Positions 52,193 through 61,757 of a stretch of DNA of 64,000 nt are shown here, piece by piece. The position numbers and the translations under genes were made by a program. The stretch is from Thiobacillus denitrificans ATCC 25259 (lineage in GTDB: Bacteria; Pseudomonadota; Gammaproteobacteria; Burkholderiales; Thiobacillaceae): assembly GCF_000012745.1 (NCBI RefSeq), contig NC_007404.1, positions 744,001 to 808,000 on the forward strand, given 5' to 3'. A model generated the notes under the pieces. That model was not told the origin of the DNA, did no database searches, and worked only from the letters and a program-made list of their open reading frames with translations. Each line of letters begins with the position of its first letter. Positions within the stretch are counted from its first letter, which is position 1.

Positions 52193-53926
52193 ATGCTGAC
52201 CGAGACCGTTCCGCCGGCCGCCGCGCCCGCGGCGCGCCAGAAAATCCGCCTCGGCGATCTGCTCGTCGAACAGAAGGTCATTTCGGCCGCCGACCTCGAT
52301 ATCGCGCTGACGGCGCAGAAGAAGAGCGGACGGCGGCTGGGCCGCATCATCGTCGAGTCGGGCCTCGCCGGGGAGAACGACATCGCCCAGGCGCTGGCCC
52401 GCCAACTCGCGATTCCCTTCGTCGACCTCCGGAAATTCAACCCCGACCCGTCGATCCTGCAGTTGCTCGGGGAGACCCAGGCGCGGCGCTTCCGCGCGAT
52501 TCCGCTCGGCCGGCGCGAAGGCGACATCTTCGTCGGCATGGCCGACCCGACCGACCTGTTCGCCTACGACGAGGTCGCGCGCCTGATCGAGGGCGGCATC
52601 CAGCTCGCAGTCGTCGCCGAGGGCGATCTCCTGTCGGCGATCGACCGCCTGTACCGGCGCACCGACGACATCCACGGCCTGACCGAGGAACTCGCACGCG
52701 ACATGGGCGAGAGCGAGGCCAGCATCATCGGCCTCGACGCGCTCGGCGAAGGCCAGGCCGACGCGCCGGTGGTGCGGCTGCTGCAGACGCTGTTCGAGGA
52801 CGCACTGCAGGTCAACGCCTCGGACGTGCATATCGAGCCGCAGGAAAAGCAGCTCATGATCCGCTTTCGCATCGACGGCGTGCTGCATCGGCAGACCGAG
52901 GCCGACCTCAGGATCGCCCCCGCGCTGGCGCTGCGCCTGAAGATCGTCTCCGGGCTCGACATTTCGGAGAAGCGGCTGCCGCAGGACGGCCGCTTCGCCG
53001 TCAAGGTGCGCGGCCGCACCGTCGACGTGCGCCTGTCGACGATGCCGACGCAATACGGCGAATCGGTCGTGATGCGCCTCCTGAGCCAGGGCGACAACGC
53101 GCCGACGCTCGACACGCTGGGCATGCCGCCCGCGATGCTCGAACGCTTCCGCGCGATCCTGCACCGCCCCAACGGCCTCGTCCTCGTCACCGGCCCGACC
53201 GGCAGCGGCAAGACGACGACGCTCTATGCCGCGCTCGGCGAACTCAACGACCCGGGCACCAAGATCATCACGGTCGAGGACCCGGTCGAATACCGCCTGC
53301 CCGGTGTCAACCAGGTCCAGGCCAACGACAAGATCGACCTCAGCTTCGCGCGGGTGCTGCGCGCGATGCTGCGCCAGGACCCCGACGTCATCCTGGTCGG
53401 CGAGATGCGCGACCCCGAGACTGCGCAGATCGCGCTGCGCGCCGCGATGACGGGCCATCTCGTACTCTCGACGCTGCACACCAACGACGCCGCGTCGACG
53501 CCGGTGCGCCTGCTCGACATGGGCGTGCCGTCGTTCATGGTCGCGACCTCGGTTCAGGGCGTGCTTGCGCAGCGCCTGCTGCGCAAGGTCTGCGAACACT
53601 GCAAGGCGCCGCATGTGCCGACCCCCCAGGAACGCGTGTGGCTCGGCGCGGCCTATGCCGAGGGCGACGCCTACGTGGCGGGACGCGGCTGCGAGCGCTG
53701 CCACGGCACGGGCCACGCCGGCCGCCAGGCGATCCACGAACTGCTCGAGATCAGCGCGCCGCTCGCCGACGCGCTCGCGCGCAAGCCGCCGGCCGAGTTC
53801 GTCCTCGCCGCTCGCGCCGAACTCGCCGGCCGCACGCTGCGCGATCAGGCGCTCGCGCTCGCGCGCAGCGGCGTCGCCTCGCTGTCCGAGGCGATGCGGG
53901 TCAGCGCGCAGGACGAGACGCACTGA
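52193..53926 (+). CDS. mshE: MSHA pilus assembly ATPase MshE (GspE/PilB family)
   Basis: A 577-aa type II/IV secretion ATPase. The N-terminal MshEN region has two copies of the RLG-x2-(L/I)-V-x2-(G/K)-(L/V)-I pattern, IRLGDLLVEQKVISAADLDI and RRLGRIIVESGLAGENDIAQ, which in MshE binds cyclic di-GMP. Walker A GPTGSGKTTT is at about 334, with Asp box, Walker B VILVGEMRDPETAQIALRAA, His box and a tetracysteine CEHC...CERC. It powers pilus extension. First gene of the operon, preceded by an intergenic gap of 96 nt after the terminator. Confidence 0.93.
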   Translation: MLTETVPPAAAPAARQKIRLGDLLVEQKVISAADLDIALTAQKKSGRRLGRIIVESGLAGENDIAQALARQLAIPFVDLRKFNPDPSILQLLGETQARRFRAIPLGRREGDIFVGMADPTDLFAYDEVARLIEGGIQLAVVAEGDLLSAIDRLYRRTDDIHGLTEELARDMGESEASIIGLDALGEGQADAPVVRLLQTLFEDALQVNASDVHIEPQEKQLMIRFRIDGVLHRQTEADLRIAPALALRLKIVSGLDISEKRLPQDGRFAVKVRGRTVDVRLSTMPTQYGESVVMRLLSQGDNAPTLDTLGMPPAMLERFRAILHRPNGLVLVTGPTGSGKTTTLYAALGELNDPGTKIITVEDPVEYRLPGVNQVQANDKIDLSFARVLRAMLRQDPDVILVGEMRDPETAQIALRAAMTGHLVLSTLHTNDAASTPVRLLDMGVPSFMVATSVQGVLAQRLLRKVCEHCKAPHVPTPQERVWLGAAYAEGDAYVAGRGCERCHGTGHAGRQAIHELLEISAPLADALARKPPAEFVLAARAELAGRTLRDQALALARSGVASLSEAMRVSAQDETH

Positions 53927-55149
53927 TGCGTTTCAGCTACACCGGCCGCACCCAGGGCGGCGAGAAGGCGCAGGGCATCCTCGAAGCAGAAAGCGCGACC
54001 GAATGCGCGGCGAGCCTCCTGAAGAGCGGCATCGCGCCGATCACGATCCGCGAGACCGGGCGCTCGGAGCGCCGCGGCACCGGCAGCGAAGCGTCGGGGC
54101 TCTTCGCGCCGCGGATCAAGCCGATCGACGTACAGCTTTTTTCGCGCCAGCTCTACACGTTGCTGCGCGCCGGCGTGCCGATCCTGCGCGCGCTCGCCGG
54201 CCTGATCGAGTCGACTGCCAATCTCGCGTTCGCGCGCGTGATCGCCTCGCTCAAGGAATCGCTCGAAGCCGGGCGCGACCTGTCGACCGCGATGCGCCAG
54301 CACCCGCGCGTGTTCTCGCCGTTCTACGTCGCGATGGTGCGCGTCGGCGAGGCGACGGGGCGCCTCGATGAAATCTTCCTGCGCATGTTCGAACACCTCG
54401 AATTCGAGCGCGAGACGCGCGCCCGCATCAAGGAGGCGCTGCGCTACCCGACCTTCGTGCTCATCGCCATGGTCGTCGCCGTCGCGGTCATCAACGTCTT
54501 CGTGATCCCGGCCTTCGCCAAGGTCTACGCCGGGTTTGGCGCCGAGTTGCCGCTCATGACCCGCATCCTGATCGAGACCTCGCGCCTGACGCTGGCCTAC
54601 GGCTGGTATCTGCTCGCAGGCGCCGTGCTCGCCGGGGCAGGCTTCAGCCTCTGGCGCGCCTCGCCCGACGGCCGTCTGGTCTGGGACCGCTTGAAATTGC
54701 GCCTGCCGCTGACCGGGTCGATCGTGCTGCGCAGCACGCTCGGGCGCTTCGCGCGCACGCTCGCGCTGTCGATGAAGAGCGGCATTCCGGTGGCGCAGGC
54801 GCTCTCGGTCGTCGCCGAAGTCACCGACAACGCCTGGATCGGCTCGCGCGTCGAGCAGATGCGCAACGGCATCGAGCGCGGCGAATCGATCCTGCGCACG
54901 GCCCAGCACGCCGGCGTGTTCAACGCCGTCGTGCTGCAGATGATCGCGGTCGGCGAGGAGACCGGCAGCATCGACGAACTCATGCAGGAAGTCGCCGAGA
55001 TGTACGAGCGCGAGGTCGACTACGAGATCAAGACCCTCTCGGCGCGCATCGAGCCGATCATCATCGCCGCCATGGGCGGCCTCGTGCTCGTGCTCGCGCT
55101 CGGCGTCTTCCTGCCGATGTGGGACCTCGCGAGCGTCGCGATCAAGTGA
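53926..55149 (+). CDS. mshG: MSHA inner-membrane platform protein MshG (GspF/PilC family)
   Basis: A 407-aa protein with two GspF domains, each preceded by a cytoplasmic helical region: FSRQLYTLLRAGVPILRAL and FARTLALSMKSGIPVAQAL are the paired family motifs, and three transmembrane helices are visible. It links the ATPase to the pilin assembly. Start and mshE stop share one base (TGATG). Confidence 0.93.
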   Translation: MRFSYTGRTQGGEKAQGILEAESATECAASLLKSGIAPITIRETGRSERRGTGSEASGLFAPRIKPIDVQLFSRQLYTLLRAGVPILRALAGLIESTANLAFARVIASLKESLEAGRDLSTAMRQHPRVFSPFYVAMVRVGEATGRLDEIFLRMFEHLEFERETRARIKEALRYPTFVLIAMVVAVAVINVFVIPAFAKVYAGFGAELPLMTRILIETSRLTLAYGWYLLAGAVLAGAGFSLWRASPDGRLVWDRLKLRLPLTGSIVLRSTLGRFARTLALSMKSGIPVAQALSVVAEVTDNAWIGSRVEQMRNGIERGESILRTAQHAGVFNAVVLQMIAVGEETGSIDELMQEVAEMYEREVDYEIKTLSARIEPIIIAAMGGLVLVLALGVFLPMWDLASVAIK

Positions 55150-55267
55150 GTTTTTCGCCGTGATTTCGCGTTTTTCGTTCAAGTCCGGCGCACCAACGCC
55201 GAAATAGTTGCAGCGCTGCCGCGCTTGCGGGCCGGCAGTGAACTCGTCCAAACCTGTGGAGAACATA

Positions 55268-55855
55268 ATGATTACCCAAAAGGGCATGCAGTCCAGGCAG
55301 CACGGTTTCACCATGATCGAACTGATCGTCGTCATCGTCATTCTCGGCATTCTGGCGGCGGTGGCGCTGCCGCGGTTCACCAACGTCCAGCGCGACGCGC
55401 GGATCGCCAAGCTCAATGCGGCGCGCGGCGCCGTGCAGGCAGCGGCGGCGATGGTTCATGGGGCCGCGCTCGCTCGCGCCGGCGTGGCTGACACGGCCAA
55501 CTGCGGGTCGGCCATCGGCTTTGGTCCCGACCCGGCGAACAATACGACCAACATCTGTACCGAGAATGGGCTGGTCCAGATCGTCAACACTTATCCCACG
55601 GCCAACGTGCTCGGTATTCTCAACGCGAGCGGGCTGATCTCGACCTTCTTCCCCGCGGGAACGGGGGTCGCTGCCGCCAACACTGCGCTTGATCCCGAGG
55701 GCTACAGCGTGGCCGGCGGAGGCGCTGCGGCAGGCTCGGTGCTGACGGTTCGGGTGGACGGCGGGACCACCCCCGCGAATTGCTCGTTCACCTACACCTC
55801 GCCCGCAGCCAATACCGCCCCGGTAGTCAGCGCCGTGAATACCGCGGGCTGCTGA
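55268..55855 (+). CDS. mshA: MSHA major pilin (MshA/MshB type)
   Basis: A 195-aa type IV prepilin. The prepilin site is QHG/FTMIELIVVIVILGILAA with Glu5 of the mature protein. The C-terminal region is Ala/Gly/Thr-rich with Cys pairs (NCGSA...NICTEN, NCSFTY...AGC) for disulfides. It is the only major-pilin-like gene in the cluster, so MshA and MshB roles may be combined. A good GGAGAACATAATG start lies at 55268; the 118-nt gap before it is slightly AT-rich and may hold a promoter. Confidence 0.88.
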   Translation: MITQKGMQSRQHGFTMIELIVVIVILGILAAVALPRFTNVQRDARIAKLNAARGAVQAAAAMVHGAALARAGVADTANCGSAIGFGPDPANNTTNICTENGLVQIVNTYPTANVLGILNASGLISTFFPAGTGVAAANTALDPEGYSVAGGGAAAGSVLTVRVDGGTTPANCSFTYTSPAANTAPVVSAVNTAGC

Positions 55856-55867
55856 TCGCATCGCGTC

Positions 55868-56335
55868 ATGGCTCACTCAAACCGCGGCACTAGCCGCGGT
55901 TTTACCATGGTGGAGCTGATCCTCGTCATGGTCATCGCCGGCATCATCGCGGCGGTGGCGATGCCGCGCCTGGTCGGCAATAACGGTTTCGACACCCGCG
56001 GCTTCGCCGACGAGCTCGCCGCGACCCTGCGCTTCGCGCAGAAGCTCGCGGTCGCGCAACGGCGCGCGGTGTTCGTCCAGATCACGGCGGCCGACGCGAG
56101 CCTGTGCTACGTCGCGACCTCGCCGTGTCCGGCGGCGGACCAGGCGCCCGGCCCGGGGGGAGAGAAGCCCTATACGATCACGGCGCCGAATGGCGTGGCG
56201 ATCGCGCCGGCGACGACGCTTGGTTTTGCCGCAAGCGGCGGCCCGGACATCACGGCGCCGCTCGTCCTGCAGGTCGTCGGCGCGGCGACGTATCCGATCC
56301 GCGTCGAACGCGAAACGGGCTACGTCCATGAATAA
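55868..56335 (+). CDS. mshC: MSHA minor pilin MshC
   Basis: A 155-aa prepilin-like protein. SRG/FTMVELILVMVIAGIIAA is the prepilin peptidase site and helix, and VGNNGFDTRGFADELAATLR follows as in MshC. A Cys pair (CYVATSPCP) is present. It overlaps mshD by 8 nt. Confidence 0.85.
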   Translation: MAHSNRGTSRGFTMVELILVMVIAGIIAAVAMPRLVGNNGFDTRGFADELAATLRFAQKLAVAQRRAVFVQITAADASLCYVATSPCPAADQAPGPGGEKPYTITAPNGVAIAPATTLGFAASGGPDITAPLVLQVVGAATYPIRVERETGYVHE

Positions 56336-56870
56336 GGCGCGCGGCGTCAGCCTGATCGAGCTCCTGGTCTTCATCGTCGTCGTCGGCATCGCGGTGACCG
56401 GCGTGCTCGCGCTCTATGGCCTCAACGTGCGGACGAGCGGCGACCCGATGGTGCGCAAGCAGGCGCTCGCGATCGCCGAATCGCTGCTCGAGGAAGTGCT
56501 CGCCAAGCCCTTTACCTATTGCGATCCGGACGATGCGAACGTGGAGACGGCCGCCGACGCCTCGGGGTGCGCGACGACCCCAGAAGGCCCAGGGCCGGAA
56601 GACGCCAGCGAAACGCGCCATGCCAACCTCACGCCCTTCGACAACGTCAACGACTACGACGGCTTTGCCATGACCGGCATCGTCGATCTGGCAGGCAATT
56701 CCGTCGCGGGCCTCGACGCCTACAGCGCGCGCGTCGCGGTGCAGCCTGCCGGCGCGTTCCACGGCATCCCGGCCGGAGAAACGCTGCTCGTCACGGTCAC
56801 GGTCAGCGGCCCGGGCAACCAGACGGTCAGCCTCTCGGGCTACCGCACGCGTCATGCGCCCAATCTCTGA
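56328..56870 (+). CDS. mshD: MSHA minor pilin MshD
   Basis: A 180-aa pseudopilin with KARG/VSLIELLVFIVVVGIAV. After the helix, VRKQALAIAESLLEEVLAKP and FTYCDPDD are typical of MshD. It overlaps mshO by 17 nt and mshC by 8 nt, so translation of the set is coupled. Confidence 0.85.
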   Translation: MNKARGVSLIELLVFIVVVGIAVTGVLALYGLNVRTSGDPMVRKQALAIAESLLEEVLAKPFTYCDPDDANVETAADASGCATTPEGPGPEDASETRHANLTPFDNVNDYDGFAMTGIVDLAGNSVAGLDAYSARVAVQPAGAFHGIPAGETLLVTVTVSGPGNQTVSLSGYRTRHAPNL

Positions 56871-57639
56871 CAGCGCAGGCTTCACGCTGGTCGAAATGAT
56901 CATCGTGATGGCGGTCACCGCCGTCGTCGGGGCGATGGTCGCGGTGTTCCTGCGCGGGCCGATCGAAAGCTACGTCGCGCAAGACCGTCGCGCGGGCCTC
57001 GTCGACGCCGCCGACACGGCCTTGCGGCGCATGCAGCGCGACATCCGGCTTGCGCTTCCCAACAGCGTGCTCGTCGACACGATTCCGGGCGGGCCGTCGC
57101 TCGAATTCCTCGGTACGCGGGCGGGCGGGCGCTACCGCGCCGACGGCAGCGGCGACATCCTCGACTTCACGGGGGCCGATGCGAGCTTTGACGTGCTCGG
57201 TCCCGGTGTCGAAATGCGGACGGGCGACCGCATCGCGATCTACAACCTCGGCATCGAGGGCGCCGACGCCTGGTCGGGGGTCAACATGACGACCTACACC
57301 GGCGGCGATGTTCCGAGCGCGAAAAACATCGCGATCACGCCGTTTCAGTTCCCGCTCGCCTCACCGGGCAACCGCTTCCAGGTCGTCGACGGGCCCGTCG
57401 CGTATCAATGCAACCTCGCCGCCGGCACGCTCACGCGCTTCTGGGGCTACGATCCCTTCGCCGGAATCACCGCGGCGACGCCGCGCGCGCTGCTCACGAC
57501 CGGCGTCAGCGCCTGCACCTTTACCTACGAGCCCGGCGTCACCGAGCGCGGCGGCCTCGTCAGCATGACGCTGGCGCTGAGCGACGGCGGCGAATCGGTG
57601 CGGCTCTACGCAGCGACGCAGGTCAGCAACCAGCCATGA
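56854..57639 (+). CDS. mshO: MSHA minor pilin MshO
   Basis: A 261-aa pseudopilin with SAG/FTLVEMIIVMAVTAVVGAMV. The body begins LRRMQRDIRLALPNSVLV, as in MshO and PilW-type minor pilins. A late Cys pair (YQCNLAAG...SACTFTY) may form a disulfide. Its stop overlaps the mshP start (ATGA). Confidence 0.85.
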   Translation: MRPISDSAGFTLVEMIIVMAVTAVVGAMVAVFLRGPIESYVAQDRRAGLVDAADTALRRMQRDIRLALPNSVLVDTIPGGPSLEFLGTRAGGRYRADGSGDILDFTGADASFDVLGPGVEMRTGDRIAIYNLGIEGADAWSGVNMTTYTGGDVPSAKNIAITPFQFPLASPGNRFQVVDGPVAYQCNLAAGTLTRFWGYDPFAGITAATPRALLTTGVSACTFTYEPGVTERGGLVSMTLALSDGGESVRLYAATQVSNQP

Positions 57640-58073
57640 GCGGCCGGCCTCGTTCCCGCACCCACATGCGCGGCTTCGCGCTGCCGACGGCGATTTTCCT
57701 GCTCGTCGTGCTCGCGGCGCTCGGCGGCTACATGGTGTTGCTCTCGCGCAGCAGCCAGCTCAGCAGCGCGCTCGACATCCAGGGGGCGCGTGCGAGCCAG
57801 GCGGCGCGGGCCGGGATCGAATGGGCCGCCTGGCAGGTCACCGACCCGCAGGCCCTGCAGCCGGCGCCGACGCCGTGCCCGACCTCGCCGACGCTGCTGA
57901 CGCTCGACGGCACGCTCGCGGGTTTCGCGGTCAGCGTCGAGTGCCTGCGCTCGCTCGAAGATGACGGTGCCGCAACGGTCGCGGTCTACGAGATCACGGC
58001 GACGGCGAGCACGGGCGCCGTCGGTGGGCTGGATCGGGTCGAGCGGCAAATCCGCGCGACCCTGGCGAAATGA
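57636..58073 (+). CDS. mshP: MSHA minor pilin-like protein MshP
   Basis: A 145-aa PilX-like protein with a single N-terminal helix GFALPTAIFLLVVLAALGGY. The Glu5 of pilins is missing, as in MshP. The rest carries SSALDIQGARASQAARAGIEW, a usual PilX/MshP helix continuation. It overlaps mshQ by 4 nt. Confidence 0.82.
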   Translation: MSGRPRSRTHMRGFALPTAIFLLVVLAALGGYMVLLSRSSQLSSALDIQGARASQAARAGIEWAAWQVTDPQALQPAPTPCPTSPTLLTLDGTLAGFAVSVECLRSLEDDGAATVAVYEITATASTGAVGGLDRVERQIRATLAK

Positions 58074-60793
58074 AGCGAACCCTGGGCCGCAAATCACTCG
58101 ACCGAGCCGTCCGCCTGAGCCGTGTGCTGCTCGGCGGGTTTTGCGCCACGGCGCTGCTTCTGGTCACGGCGCCAGCCCTCGGCGCAGGCCAGTGCTCGCC
58201 CGAGATCGGCAGGGCCACACTCAACGAGTACAACCACCAGGACAAGTTCGTCGAGGTGAAGCGGCTCAATGTCGCGACCGCCATGACGGGCTGGAAGGTG
58301 CGCGTCTATTCAAGTGCCGGTGGCTACGCGCAGCGCGATTTTCCAGCCACGTCGGGCAACGCCTGCGGCGAATATCACGTGTTCGACCTCAAGGCCGCAC
58401 CGAAGGACGCGGACATCGTTCTGCTCGACGGCAACGACGACGTCGTCGACATCCTGCGCGTCCGGGATTCGTCGCTGCCCGTGGGGACGCCGTTCTACAC
58501 GCCTTATCCGGGCTGCGCCTTCCTCAGCCCGCCGACCGACCTGGAGATCGACGCCGCCCGCAAAGGGGTCGACCGCACCCCCGACGGTGTCGGCCCGTGG
58601 CGCAACACGCCGGGCGTCGGCGCCAATTCCTACGAGACCCGCTGCGGCGGCAACACGCCCGCAGGCGCGGCTGCTGATCTGCGGATCACGAAGACGGCCG
58701 GCGCCGCCAGTATTCTCCTCGGCGCCAGCGTCAAATTCACCGTGACGGTGACCAACCTCGGCCCCAACATCGGCAGCACGCTGATCGTCACCGATACGCT
58801 GCCGGCCGGCCTGACCTATGTGTCGCACACGGCGTCGGCCGGGATCTACAGCGTCGCGACGGGCCTCTGGACCCTGGGGTCACTCGCCGTGGGGGCGTCG
58901 CAGACGCTCACGCTCACGGCAAGCGGCAACAGTGTCGGCACCTGGACCAATACCGCCACCGTCGCCTCCGACAATCGCGACCCGGTGACGGCGAACAACA
59001 CGGCCAGCGCCGGGGTCACGGTGATCAACCCGGCGCCGGCGGGGTTCAACGCCTTCGAATCGGCGACGCCGGCCGGTGCGACGACCGGCGTGATACGCAC
59101 CAAGCGCGCGGGCAGCGCCTTCAGCCTCGACGTCATCGCGATCAGCGGCGGCGCGCAGGATGCCTGGTTCAATGGCAACGTCCGCGTCGAACTGCTCGGC
59201 AACACGACGACGGGCGTGGGTCTCGACGCCCGCAATTGCCCGGCGAGCGCGACGCTGTTGCAGACCGTGCCGGCCGCAGCGCTGAGCGGCGGACGGGCGA
59301 CGCTCGGCTTCGCGGCGGTCAGCGACGCCTGGAAGGACGTGCGGGTGCGAATCGGCTACCCGGCGTCGGCGCCGACGGTCTTCGCCTGCTCGAACGACAA
59401 CTTCGCGATCCGCCCCGAGCGTTTCGAGGGCGTGGTCGTGAGCGACGCCGACAGCAGCACCGCCGGCACGGCGCGCGCGCTCGACAACCTTTTGGTCAAC
59501 GGCGGTGTCGTCCACAGGGCAGGCCGCCCGTTCCGCATCGCGGCCAGGGCGGTCAACGCCGGCGGCGCGAGTACGGCGAATTACGTCGACAGTCCCGAGG
59601 CCGACCTCGCGGGCTGCCTGCTGCCGAGCGGAACCTGCACGCCCGGCCTGCTCGCGACCGGTGCCTGGTCGGTCGTCGGCACGGGCACCGTCGCGACCAT
59701 GGCCGCAACCTATTCCGAAGTCGGCGCGTTTGCCATGACACTCGTCGACCGGCACTTTGCCGACGTCGACGCGGCCGATTCGACGCCGGCCGAACGCCAT
59801 GTCGTATCCGGGGCCGCGAACGTCGGCCGCTTCGTCCCCGACCATTTCGACCTCGTCGCCGCGAACACGCCCGTCTTCAAAACCTTCAACGACACCACCT
59901 GCGGCACCCGTTCCTTCACCTACGTCGGCCAACCCTTCGGCTACGCGACGCTGCCGCAGGCAACGATCACCGCGAAGAATGCGGGCGGCGGCGTCACCGT
60001 CAACTACGCCGGTGCGCTGTGGAAACTCGCGGCCTCCGGCGTGACCGAGAGCTACACGGCGGTCACGGGCACGCTCGACACCGGCCTGATCGGCACGTCG
60101 GCGGTGAGCGAGACGGGTTCCGGCAGCGGGACCCTGAGCCCCGATGCGAACGGCCTTATCGCATTCGCGCGCAGCCTGCCGCTGACACCCTTCAGCGCGG
60201 ACGTCAATCTGTCGCTAAGTGTCCGGGACAGCGCGGAAAACGGCGAACCGGGCAACGGCGTCATCGAGACCGCGACGCCGGCCCAGTTCCCCGACATCGC
60301 CTTCGATTCCGGCGACGAGATCCGCTTCGGCCGCCTGGTCCTGCGCAACGCCCACGGTTCGGAGCTGCTCCCGCTGCCGGTCGCGATCGAGACCCAGCAC
60401 TGGACCGCCGCGGGCTTCGTGCGCAACGCCGCGGATTTCTGCACGCGGCTTGCGGCCAATCACGTGGTGCTGTCGAACTGGCAACGCAACCTCGTCGCCT
60501 GCGAGACTTCGTCGGCGCTGTCGGGGCGTTTCAACGCCGGCCGCGGCAATCTGCGATTCGGCGCGCCGGGCCAGAACAACAGCGGCAGCGTCGACCTCGT
60601 CGTGCGGCTCGACGGGGTCGGCGGCGGCAGCGGCTGCGTCGGTGGTGCGACGACGCCCGCGGTCGGCGCGGACCAGTCATGGCTGCGGGGCCGTTGGAGC
60701 GGGGGCGCCTACGACCAGGATCCGGCGGCGCGCGCGAGCTTCGGCCTTCATCGCGGCAGCCGGGCGCAGATCTATGTGCGCGAGTTGTACTGA
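58070..60793 (+). CDS. mshQ: MSHA-associated adhesin-like protein MshQ
   Basis: A 907-aa secreted protein. After a signal peptide (TALLLVTAPALGAG) comes a lamin-tail-like domain (NEYNHQDKFVEVKRLN), then a DUF11 repeat (about 203-325, ADLRITKTAGAASILLGASV onward), and the large C-terminal DUF6701/MshQ region. The Cys pairs suggest a folded surface protein; in other systems MshQ is at the pilus tip or is an adhesin candidate. Last gene of the E-to-Q run; 58 nt separate it from mshI. Confidence 0.85.
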   Translation: MKRTLGRKSLDRAVRLSRVLLGGFCATALLLVTAPALGAGQCSPEIGRATLNEYNHQDKFVEVKRLNVATAMTGWKVRVYSSAGGYAQRDFPATSGNACGEYHVFDLKAAPKDADIVLLDGNDDVVDILRVRDSSLPVGTPFYTPYPGCAFLSPPTDLEIDAARKGVDRTPDGVGPWRNTPGVGANSYETRCGGNTPAGAAADLRITKTAGAASILLGASVKFTVTVTNLGPNIGSTLIVTDTLPAGLTYVSHTASAGIYSVATGLWTLGSLAVGASQTLTLTASGNSVGTWTNTATVASDNRDPVTANNTASAGVTVINPAPAGFNAFESATPAGATTGVIRTKRAGSAFSLDVIAISGGAQDAWFNGNVRVELLGNTTTGVGLDARNCPASATLLQTVPAAALSGGRATLGFAAVSDAWKDVRVRIGYPASAPTVFACSNDNFAIRPERFEGVVVSDADSSTAGTARALDNLLVNGGVVHRAGRPFRIAARAVNAGGASTANYVDSPEADLAGCLLPSGTCTPGLLATGAWSVVGTGTVATMAATYSEVGAFAMTLVDRHFADVDAADSTPAERHVVSGAANVGRFVPDHFDLVAANTPVFKTFNDTTCGTRSFTYVGQPFGYATLPQATITAKNAGGGVTVNYAGALWKLAASGVTESYTAVTGTLDTGLIGTSAVSETGSGSGTLSPDANGLIAFARSLPLTPFSADVNLSLSVRDSAENGEPGNGVIETATPAQFPDIAFDSGDEIRFGRLVLRNAHGSELLPLPVAIETQHWTAAGFVRNAADFCTRLAANHVVLSNWQRNLVACETSSALSGRFNAGRGNLRFGAPGQNNSGSVDLVVRLDGVGGGSGCVGGATTPAVGADQSWLRGRWSGGAYDQDPAARASFGLHRGSRAQIYVRELY

Positions 60794-60799
60794 AAGATT

Positions 60800-60828
60800 T
60801 TGACCGCAACGACGTGTTTGTTTAATTT
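60800..60828 (+). promoter_or_regulatory. Candidate promoter before mshI
   Basis: TTGACC (60800-60805), a 17-nt spacer and TAATTT (60823-60828) lie in an unusually AT-rich gap, 23 nt before the mshI start. This may drive the mshI-L part independently. Confidence 0.35.
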
Positions 60829-60851
60829 CGGAAAATTTTTGACCTTCGATC

Positions 60852-61757
60852 ATGCGCTTCCTGCGTCGCAAAGCTGAACTGGGCCTCACCGCCTACCTGC
60901 GCCTTCCCGGGCGCGTCGCCTACGCGCGCGTCGATCGCCGTGCCGCCGTACCGAAGCTGCTCGACGTCGGCGTCGTCCCGGTCAAGGACAACAACTGGAA
61001 CGAAGCGCTGTCGAAGCTGCCCCGGCGCGGCCCGCTCAGCCTGGTGCTGCGTCCCGCCGACTACAAGATGCGTCTGCTCGACGCGCCGAACGTCCCGGCT
61101 GAGGAAATCAAGTCGGCGGTGCGCTGGCAAATGCAGGACACGCTCGATTTCCATGCCAACGACGGCACGCTCGACGTGCTCGACGTGCCGCATCCCGAGC
61201 ATCTCAGCCACGTCCGGCAGATTTTTGCCGTCGCCGCGCGTAACGCGCTGCTGGCCGAGGAGACCACACTCGCGACCAACGCCGGCCTGCACCTGACGAT
61301 CATCGACATCATCGAGACCGCGCAGCGCAACCTCGTCGCGCGCCTCGAAACGCGCGGGCGCGCTCTCGCCGTCTTCGCCTTCGTCGAAACCGGCGGCCTG
61401 CTGACGCTGACCCTCGACGGCGAGCTCTGCATGACACGCACGCTCGGCGTCAACCCCGGGCTGCTCGAGAGCGACCCGGAGGGCGCGCTCGAGCGCCTGA
61501 CGCTGGAAATCCAGCGCAGCCTCGACCACTTCGACCGTCAGTTCGGCGGCATTCCGGTGGACCGCCTGCTGCTGCTGCCGGGAGAGGCGATCGGGCGCCT
61601 GCGCGACGGCCTCGCCGGCAACCTCGCGCTGCCGGTCGACGTGCTGGCCTTCGCGAGCGCACTCGATACCTCGGCCTTCCCCGAGGTCGACACGCTGCCG
61701 CCGCCGTGCTTCCACGCAATCGGCGCGGCGCTGCGCATGGAAGACAGCCAGCCATGA
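60852..61757 (+). CDS. mshI: MSHA biogenesis protein MshI (PilM-like)
   Basis: A 301-aa cytoplasmic actin-like protein of the PilM/MshI family. GPLSLVLRPADYKMRLLDAP, EEIKSAVRWQMQDTLDF and DHFDRQFGGIPVDRLLLLPG fit MshI. It should join the N-terminal tail of the PilN-like protein encoded next (4-nt overlap), linking the inner-membrane alignment complex to the machinery. Confidence 0.85.
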   Translation: MRFLRRKAELGLTAYLRLPGRVAYARVDRRAAVPKLLDVGVVPVKDNNWNEALSKLPRRGPLSLVLRPADYKMRLLDAPNVPAEEIKSAVRWQMQDTLDFHANDGTLDVLDVPHPEHLSHVRQIFAVAARNALLAEETTLATNAGLHLTIIDIIETAQRNLVARLETRGRALAVFAFVETGGLLTLTLDGELCMTRTLGVNPGLLESDPEGALERLTLEIQRSLDHFDRQFGGIPVDRLLLLPGEAIGRLRDGLAGNLALPVDVLAFASALDTSAFPEVDTLPPPCFHAIGAALRMEDSQP